A stretch of DNA of 64,000 nt, taken from assembly GCA_002379985.1 (NCBI GenBank), contig DFVG01000010.1, forward strand, positions 6,288 to 70,287, given 5' to 3'. Below the pieces are notes generated by a model. The model was not told the DNA's origin, ran no database searches, and saw only the letters and a program-made list of their open reading frames with translations. The number at the start of each line of letters is the position of its first letter. Within the stretch, counting starts at the first letter, position 1. A program made the translations under genes and the position numbers. Source of the stretch: Flavobacteriaceae bacterium UBA4166. GTDB taxonomy: Bacteria; Bacteroidota; Bacteroidia; Flavobacteriales; Flavobacteriaceae. Below, piece after piece: positions 59,001-64,000 of this stretch.

Positions 59001-60224
59001 GGTACCACATACTATGCAACGGCTACCGATGCTTCCGGATGCGAAAGCGCAAACCGACTTGCCGTAGCCGTGGAGTTAAATGACACCCCTGCACCTACCA
59101 CAGAAGAAACAACACAACATTTTTGTAGTACGGAAGAGGCCACGGTATCCGATTTGCAAGCGGATGGCCCCAACATCATTTGGTATGATATGCCTTCCGG
59201 TGGAACCCCCTATGATCCTGGCGATTTATTGATAGATGGTACTATCTATTACGCTACCGCCACGAACGCCACAGGTTGTGAAAGTACAGAGCGACTCGCG
59301 GTAACTGTGGTTTTCGACCCGGCTTCCGACCCAACAATCGTTTCCGAAAGCAGTGGCCCTGCCTGTTTAGAAACGGTAGTCATCTACACTACTGAAGCCG
59401 GTCAAGATTCGTATATATGGAACATCAATGGAGGGATTGTTACTGATGGCGGTAGTACTAATGATAATTTTATTGCAATCCGTTGGACACAGCTGGAAAA
59501 TACGAACGTTTCGGTTTCATACACTCCGATAAGCGAATGTAATTCGGGTGCGGAAGTAACCTTTTCCGAAGAAATTCTAGTCTGTGCTGATATTACGATC
59601 ACCAAGACCGTTGACGATCCAACGCCTCGTGTAGGAGAACGCATCACCTTCTACGTCACCGTTAACAATAATGGCCCCAATGATTTTGAAGGATTAAGAG
59701 TTTCAGAAAACATCCCCTCAGGATTTGAGCTCATTGATTTTGAGACCACATTAGGCACCTACGATCCAAATACCGGATTATGGTTAATAGACCTGCTTCC
59801 GGCAGAAGAAATGGCTCAACTCAGTGTCATGGTGGAAGTGCTGGGTAGCGGTAACTACACGAATATCGCTACGATCATTAGTTCACAGCCTCTGGATGAT
59901 GACTCAAATAATTCCGCAGAGATCACCGTAGAACCACAATGTCTCACTGTTTACAATGAGTTTTCACCCAACGATGACGGGTTTAATGATCGATTCACCA
60001 TCACCTGTATTGAGAATTATCCGAACAATGAACTTCAAGTGTTTAATCGCTACGGAAGTCTGGTGTTCCAACAACAAGGGTATCAAAACCAATGGGATGG
60101 AACTTCAAATGTCGCAGGAGCAAATGCTTCCAGTGACGGCCTCCCGGCGGGTACATACTATTACATATTGAAGCTGGATAATACTACCGAAGCACAAACC
60201 GGTTGGTTATACCTGATGAAGTAA
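56097..60224 (+). CDS. T9SS type B surface adhesin with nine repeats
   Basis: 1375 residues. Signal peptide near TLLMSQ; N-terminal domain 30-360; nine repeats of about 79 residues (DNA 57195-59325), each beginning TPTTS-x-x-x-Q-x-FC and containing Q/VWYD, GGTP, TYYATAT and GCES; a DUF11/CARDB-like domain near 1160-1270 (ITKTVDDPTPRVGERITFYV); and a C-terminal gliding-type B sorting domain (SPNDDGFNDRF, VFNRYGSLVF, GTYYYILKLD). Two Cys per repeat suggest internal disulfides. Works with the SprF- and OmpA-like genes downstream, as in SprB-SprF systems for gliding or adhesion. Confidence 0.92.
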   Translation: MIRFLPNPFVCLLIFLIYHSSTTLLMSQTPTLANQVTLSNHVDDPENATEDNEEFAVLNSYGGDILGGGSFSGELELAFPEQVPANTTTYIRIDFDEDILNALLGGSLGTLLADVVGTIVFGNHYFNVEARNGSDTVLNKSSIVPPDNWRFRIVQDDEANFYIAITPNQPYDRIYIEDNTDALLLGTFNSMNVYKAFYYAEADCAIDPLFTDFDGNGLTVDLLDLGGAGVTNPHHAIDQDTTNFSEISLGIIGVAASMEQNIYFPKTYSPSETLEITLQTEPTLVTLGILNEVEVLAFDKGALTFYSDINTLLTADLLTLLQNGEQATIPIEPGVAFDRITVRLNSLIGVSLSQSLDLYGVSITGPATPTTSDDNQSFCLVDEPTVADIDVNEPDVIWYDTPMAGTPYAPTDPLTDGATYYGAQRVEGCESEERLAVTISVNDTDTPTTSDDTQEFCLIDAPTIADLQAEGPTIQWYLEPTGGTPLAPSEALMDGETYFATATGTNGCESANRLEVSVVIADTPTPTTSDATQSFCLVDTPTIADLEAEGPMIVWYDAPEDGTPYLPTDILVDGETYFASATDASGCESATRLEVSVSLNNTDTPTTSDANQDFCQIDTPTVSDLQADGPSIQWYDTESGGTPLEPTEPLTDGATYYATATGTNGCESINRLEVAVTINNTPTPTTDNSTQQFCLSDAPTVADLQADGPSIQWYLDATGGAPLAPTTALTNNTTYYATATDASGCESVERLEVLALLNDPDAPTTDNTTQEFCVVDAPTVADLQATGGTITWYDMPTGGTAYDPTDPLVDGQIYYATATDANGCESSERLEVLASILDTDAPTTDNSTQTFCVIDLPTVANLQAEGENIQWYDVATGGVPLDPSEPLVSGNTYYATATNATGCESSERLSVLATIEDTDAPTTDNSTQEFCQIDEPKVADLQATGPNIVWYDMPSGGTPYDPTDLLMDGTTYYATATDASGCESANRLAVAVELNDTPAPTTEETTQHFCSTEEATVSDLQADGPNIIWYDMPSGGTPYDPGDLLIDGTIYYATATNATGCESTERLAVTVVFDPASDPTIVSESSGPACLETVVIYTTEAGQDSYIWNINGGIVTDGGSTNDNFIAIRWTQLENTNVSVSYTPISECNSGAEVTFSEEILVCADITITKTVDDPTPRVGERITFYVTVNNNGPNDFEGLRVSENIPSGFELIDFETTLGTYDPNTGLWLIDLLPAEEMAQLSVMVEVLGSGNYTNIATIISSQPLDDDSNNSAEITVEPQCLTVYNEFSPNDDGFNDRFTITCIENYPNNELQVFNRYGSLVFQQQGYQNQWDGTSNVAGANASSDGLPAGTYYYILKLDNTTEAQTGWLYLMK
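57195..59325 (+). repeat. Nine tandem coding repeats, about 237 bp
   Basis: In-frame repeats inside the adhesin, about 79 codons each. First five begin with TTSD, later ones TTDN or TTEE, so the array has diverged in blocks. The two most similar are repeats 8 and 9 around the IVWYDMPSGGTPYDP segment (near 58933 and 59173). Copy number is likely to vary between strains by recombination. Confidence 0.85.
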
Positions 60225-60255
60225 TTCCATGCATTGTTCATTTAAATCTATTCCT

Positions 60256-61188
60256 ATGAAATCCTTATATCCTACCTATATCGTTCTATTTGCAGTGATG
60301 CTACTGTGGTTCACACCCACAGCCAAAGCGCAACAAGACCCCCAATACACTCAATATTTGTACAACACCATGAGTATTAACCCCGCTTATGCGGGCTCTT
60401 TAGAAGCACTGGATGTAGTAGGCACCTACCGCGATCAATGGGTAGGCATCGATGGTGCTCCTAATACACAAAATCTCGGGATTCACACTCCGCTTAGAAA
60501 TGACCGCATCGGTTTGGGGATTAACATTTCTCACGATCGCTTAGGTCCTTCCAGAGAAGTATTAATCAATGGTAACTTTTCATACAAACTACAATTGAGT
60601 CCGACCTTGAAATTAGGTCTCGGACTCAAAGCTGGTGTCAACTTTTTAAATGTTGATTTCTCAGAAGGACAATTTCAGGACCCGAATGATCCAGTGTTGA
60701 ATACCAATGTCGACAACCGCACGACACTTACGTTGGGAACAGGGGCCTATCTATATTCCAACAATTGGTATTTAGGACTTTCGGTTCCTGATTTCATTAC
60801 TGATTCCTTCTATGATAACATGGACCAATCTATTTCCGAAGAAGAACTGCAATACTATCTAATTGGTGGCTATGTTTTTGATTTGAGTACGGATTTCCGA
60901 CTGAAACCTGCCTTTTTACTAAAATACCTTAGAAATACTCCTATTGTCGTAGATGTTTCCGCAAATGTTCTGTATCGCGAACGAATCACCTTTGGCGTTT
61001 CGTACCGGTATGAAGACGCAATTAGCGGTGTGGTAGGATTTCAAATCATTCCAAGTGTTTTTGTGGGATATTCCTATGACTATACCCTTACTGATTTGGG
61101 AGACTTCAATGATGGAACGCATGAAATCGTACTGCGGTTCACCCTAGTCAAACAAAGTAAACGTATTAATTCACCTCGATTCTTTTAA
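60256..61188 (+). CDS. PorP/SprF-family outer membrane protein
   Basis: 310 residues from MKSLYPTYIV, which gives a clean signal peptide (TAKAQ). PorP/SprF hallmarks: QDPQYTQYLYNTMSINPAYAGS at the start of the mature protein (residues about 35-56) and YRDQWVGIDGAPNT. Beta-barrel to the end (GYSYDYTL, HEIVLRFTL). Needed for surface delivery or attachment of the partner type B adhesin encoded 31 bp upstream. Confidence 0.93.
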   Translation: MKSLYPTYIVLFAVMLLWFTPTAKAQQDPQYTQYLYNTMSINPAYAGSLEALDVVGTYRDQWVGIDGAPNTQNLGIHTPLRNDRIGLGINISHDRLGPSREVLINGNFSYKLQLSPTLKLGLGLKAGVNFLNVDFSEGQFQDPNDPVLNTNVDNRTTLTLGTGAYLYSNNWYLGLSVPDFITDSFYDNMDQSISEEELQYYLIGGYVFDLSTDFRLKPAFLLKYLRNTPIVVDVSANVLYRERITFGVSYRYEDAISGVVGFQIIPSVFVGYSYDYTLTDLGDFNDGTHEIVLRFTLVKQSKRINSPRFF

Positions 61189-61199
61189 AAGTCATTCTT

Positions 61200-63137
61200 A
61201 TGAAACCATATACCCTACTCCTATTAGTATTTTCAAGTACCCTCTGTTTCAGTCAAAGTGCGGTCAAGAAAGCAAATCGCCTCTTTCAAACAAAAGCCTA
61301 TACCAGTGCTGCTGAAGTATATGGAGAATTATTAGCGGATAATACTGAACTAGACCTCGAAACCCTTCTGCAAGCGGCAGATACATATCATTATATCAAA
61401 GAGCCAAGACAGGCGGCTCAATTGTACGAGAAAGCGTATAATAAAAATGACAAAGATTTGGGAGCGCCCTTTCTCTACAGATACTATCAGTCGCTTCGAG
61501 GGCTTCGAGAATATGAAAAAGCCGATGCGCTCTACCGAAAATTCTTATTGGACCAAGACAAGAGTGATGCATTGGCACAATATGAAAATGCGGTACAACA
61601 GTTTGATTCCTTACGGAACGATGCAACCCCTTCACAGTACAGTTTGCGAAATTTAGATATTAACACAGAATATTCTGAATTTGCCCCGGTCTTCTATAAG
61701 GAAGGGATCATTTTTTCTTCTTCTCGTCCGGGCGCCTCAAAAGAATTATACGCTTGGAACCGACAACCCTACCTGAGTTTATTCGTTGCCAATGAGAACG
61801 AAGAAGGGAACTTAGAAGAAGTTCGTGTATTCTCAAAGCAAATAGGAACGCAATTTCACGATGCAACATTGGCCTTCGTGCCCAATTCTGACGAAGTGTT
61901 CTTTACCTCTAGTAATGTCAAAAAGAACAAATTGATTTTGGATGCGGGAAGAACCAATAATTTTAAGATCTATCGGGGACGTATGAGTGACAATAAGATC
62001 GTAGAAAAAGAGGAATTACATTTCAACAGCAACACCTACTCGGTAGGACATCCGGCAGTAAGTTCGGATGGAAAATATCTTTTGTTCGCCTCTGATATGC
62101 CTGGCGGATTTGGCGGAGCCGATATCTACTATTGCCGTATTTATGAAGATGGTATGATCTCAGACCCTGTGAATGCAGGCAGTGACATTAACACTTGGGG
62201 CAATGATTTTTTTCCCTATGTTGTGGATGATATGTTGTTTTTTGCTTCGGACGGACATGTTGGTTTCGGCGGACTGGATCTTTACGAGGTCTCATTCACG
62301 CCGAATATAGGGTTGGGAATTCCTAAAAACTTAGGTAAGAATATCAATAGCGTGGGAGATGATTTTGGGTTTATACTGAATTCTGAAACCAATACCGGGT
62401 ATGTTTCTTCAAATCGTGTCTCGGGAATGGGTGATGACGATATTTACCATTTTAATCGTGTTCCACCCGAATGTAATCAATGGGTCATCGGAAACGTGAA
62501 AGACATCACCACCCAGCGTCCTATTTTCAACGTAACCGTGGTGGCGAAGGATTCCATAGGAAATACGGTAGAAACTACCGTAACAGACGCCGCTGGGGAT
62601 TTTATATTTAGTCAGCCATGCGAAGAGCCCGTAGTGATTGTCGCTTCAAAAAACGGTTATTACGAATCTGAAGAAAGAGCCTATACCGGAAAGGAAAATG
62701 ATGGAAAAACAGAGGGCATTGATATTTGGATGAAAAACGCCGAAGAAAAAATCATTCAAGATGCCAATACTGGGGAAGAAAAAATTGATCTAGCGGCTAT
62801 TTTCTTTGAATATGATAAATCGGAAGTGACCTCCAAAGCGGCCGCCGTATTAGATGAAGCCGTAAACTTGATGAAAAAATACCCGGAGATGATTATTAAA
62901 ATCGAAGCACATACCGATGCTCGAGGTAGTGCCGAATACAATAGATCCCTTTCAGACAGAAGAGCCAAGGCCACTCGCGATTATCTATATGCTCAAGGAG
63001 TTGCTACCAACCGCATTGTTAGCGCTATAGGTTTTGGAGAATCGCAATTATTGAATGAATGTAGCGATGGGATTTCTTGTGATGAAACCATGCATTCAAA
63101 GAATCGCAGGTCGAACTTCATAATTCTTAAAAGATGA
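61200..63137 (+). CDS. OmpA-family protein of adhesin locus
   Basis: 645 residues. Signal peptide to CFSQ; TPR-like helices (about 20-130); PD40 propeller (about 160-440: SEFAPVFYKEGIIFSS, GHPAVSSDGKYLLFAS); a CarboxypepD_reg-like beta domain (IFNVTVVAKDSIGNT); OmpA_C (IFFEYDKSEVTSKA, KIEAHTDARG, YNRSLSDRRA, KNRRSNFI). This is the standard third gene after a T9SS type B protein and SprF, anchoring the machinery to peptidoglycan. 11 bp after sprF-like gene. Confidence 0.93.
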   Translation: MKPYTLLLLVFSSTLCFSQSAVKKANRLFQTKAYTSAAEVYGELLADNTELDLETLLQAADTYHYIKEPRQAAQLYEKAYNKNDKDLGAPFLYRYYQSLRGLREYEKADALYRKFLLDQDKSDALAQYENAVQQFDSLRNDATPSQYSLRNLDINTEYSEFAPVFYKEGIIFSSSRPGASKELYAWNRQPYLSLFVANENEEGNLEEVRVFSKQIGTQFHDATLAFVPNSDEVFFTSSNVKKNKLILDAGRTNNFKIYRGRMSDNKIVEKEELHFNSNTYSVGHPAVSSDGKYLLFASDMPGGFGGADIYYCRIYEDGMISDPVNAGSDINTWGNDFFPYVVDDMLFFASDGHVGFGGLDLYEVSFTPNIGLGIPKNLGKNINSVGDDFGFILNSETNTGYVSSNRVSGMGDDDIYHFNRVPPECNQWVIGNVKDITTQRPIFNVTVVAKDSIGNTVETTVTDAAGDFIFSQPCEEPVVIVASKNGYYESEERAYTGKENDGKTEGIDIWMKNAEEKIIQDANTGEEKIDLAAIFFEYDKSEVTSKAAAVLDEAVNLMKKYPEMIIKIEAHTDARGSAEYNRSLSDRRAKATRDYLYAQGVATNRIVSAIGFGESQLLNECSDGISCDETMHSKNRRSNFIILKR

Positions 63138-63278
63138 CACCTTTAATCAAACTAAAACGTTTTCGTAATTAAAATAATTCAAGGAATTAGGTTTTTTAAC
63201 ATAATATTCATAAATTAGTGAAACCAACCATCGAGACAGCCATCAATTTAGTATTGAGCCCCAAAAAATTAAAAATAT

Positions 63279-63983
63279 ATGGCATCGAGAGTTATCCAAT
63301 CAAACATCAGGATTGAAAATCCTATGGGTTTTGCACATCTGCGGTACGTGTCTGATCAACCGGGCATGAAAGAAATTTTAGAAGGAATTCTAAAGGTTAC
63401 TGAGATCTCTATCAAACCCGGAATGGGTTTTCTCCCTCACTCCCACAAGCACATGGACCTTATTACTATTCCGCTTCAGGGATCCTTAGAGCGCGTCAAT
63501 AGCAAAGGGGAGAATTTCATCATTGAAAAAGGAATGGTGAATGTTATCCGTGCCGGAAATGGCATCCAACATTATGAATACAATCGGTCTAATCACCAGT
63601 CAGTGAAATGCTTAGAACTTGAGTTCTCTAATCCTTCTAACGAACATACCACAAGCCTGCTGTACGAAACAGCTACACTACACAATTGCCTGAAAAATAT
63701 TATTCGTACGAAACCCAAAAAAGCACCGCTTACCGTGGGCTACGATGTTTACGTAGGTAATTTCAACAAAGATTACGTGCATACGTTTCAGAAAAAAAAG
63801 GACACGAATATTGTCATCGCCTATGTGCTACATGGAACCTTACAAGTTGGAAAAGAACTTATGAAGGCCAAAGAAACCTTGATCTGTGATAAAGATGATT
63901 ATTGCCGACTTACATTCAAAGAAGATTCTTTCATCGTACTCGCAGAAATATCGCTCCCCTGGAACAAATCGACCCTCAACTAA
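63279..63983 (+). CDS. Pirin-like bicupin
   Basis: 234 residues, YhaK/pirin family. Metal-site motif HSHKHMDLITIPLQGSLE (about residues 51-68) and RAGNGIQHYEYN near 90; C-terminal cupin (VIAYVLHGTLQVGKE). Pirins include quercetinases and redox-linked regulators; function here unknown. Preceded by about 140 bp with no clear promoter. The window ends 17 bp later. Confidence 0.9.
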   Translation: MASRVIQSNIRIENPMGFAHLRYVSDQPGMKEILEGILKVTEISIKPGMGFLPHSHKHMDLITIPLQGSLERVNSKGENFIIEKGMVNVIRAGNGIQHYEYNRSNHQSVKCLELEFSNPSNEHTTSLLYETATLHNCLKNIIRTKPKKAPLTVGYDVYVGNFNKDYVHTFQKKKDTNIVIAYVLHGTLQVGKELMKAKETLICDKDDYCRLTFKEDSFIVLAEISLPWNKSTLN

Positions 63984-64000
63984 TAATACTAATGTTAGGA

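Noticed and set aside
57195..59325. Regular 237-bp periodicity, considered as CRISPR or satellite
   Set aside because: Units are in frame and encode conserved Cys/Trp/Tyr motifs; spacers are absent.

Overview
The window is a chromosome segment of a member of the Bacteroidota, most likely a marine Flavobacteriaceae. The evidence is consistent: primary sigma factor of the short 288-residue Bacteroidota type, Por secretion system (T9SS) cargo with type A and type B C-terminal signals, a SprB/SprF/OmpA-like gliding or adhesin locus, Bacteroidota promoters (TTTG about 20 bp before TAnnTTTG), start codons with A-rich leaders rather than Shine-Dalgarno sites, and many small lipoproteins. I saw no rRNA, tRNA, CRISPR array, complete insertion sequence or prophage.

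Layout. 0-13 kb: a TPR/HTH regulator divergent from a cholesterol-dependent-cytolysin-like lipoprotein; mutS2 without an Smr domain; ung; a four-gene minus-strand operon (2OG oxygenase, SUI1/YciH, nucleoside phosphorylase, cytoplasmic substrate-binding-like protein); a fused 2-oxoacid dehydrogenase E1; small envelope proteins. 13.3-21 kb: one tightly packed plus-strand operon with an FAD oxygenase, a methyltransferase, a type III polyketide synthase, a dedicated enoyl reductase, dehydratase, ketosynthase and acyl carrier protein, then TerC and RlmI. It reads as a phenolic-lipid pathway that builds its own acyl starter. 21-24.2 kb: gluconate operon gntK-gnd-gntP. 24.3-28.5 kb: ribosome hibernation factor, nitroreductase, a second TerC, lipoproteins.

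28.5-32.4 kb is an A/T-rich accessory island. Its core is a minus-strand operon of a LexA-like self-cleaving repressor, a Pycsar-type membrane effector (DUF5706), a class III nucleotide cyclase with a C-terminal AGS-C-like sensor, and a previously overlooked 42-residue basic protein. Next to it lies about 870 bp of non-coding DNA full of inverted repeats, and the island is bordered by degenerate repeats in opposite orientation. This is the best candidate for an interesting system: a Pycsar antiphage module apparently under SOS-type control.

32.4-49 kb: secreted BNR/sortilin-like and T9SS proteins, old yellow enzyme, a GntR regulator whose operator sits inside its own promoter, PD40 lipoprotein, MFS exporter, dipeptidase, RluE-like pseudouridine synthase, orphan ExbD, CotH protein, an XRE regulator with a membrane partner, aldo/keto reductase. 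49-64 kb: rpoD/sigA, SLC13 permease, MscS channel, OmpA lipoprotein, two related small proteins, a CI-like repressor, a nine-repeat T9SS type B adhesin with SprF and OmpA partners, and a pirin.

Start codons were re-chosen in many genes, because the longest open frame often begins at a TTG or GTG upstream of a better ATG, signal peptide or translational-coupling overlap.
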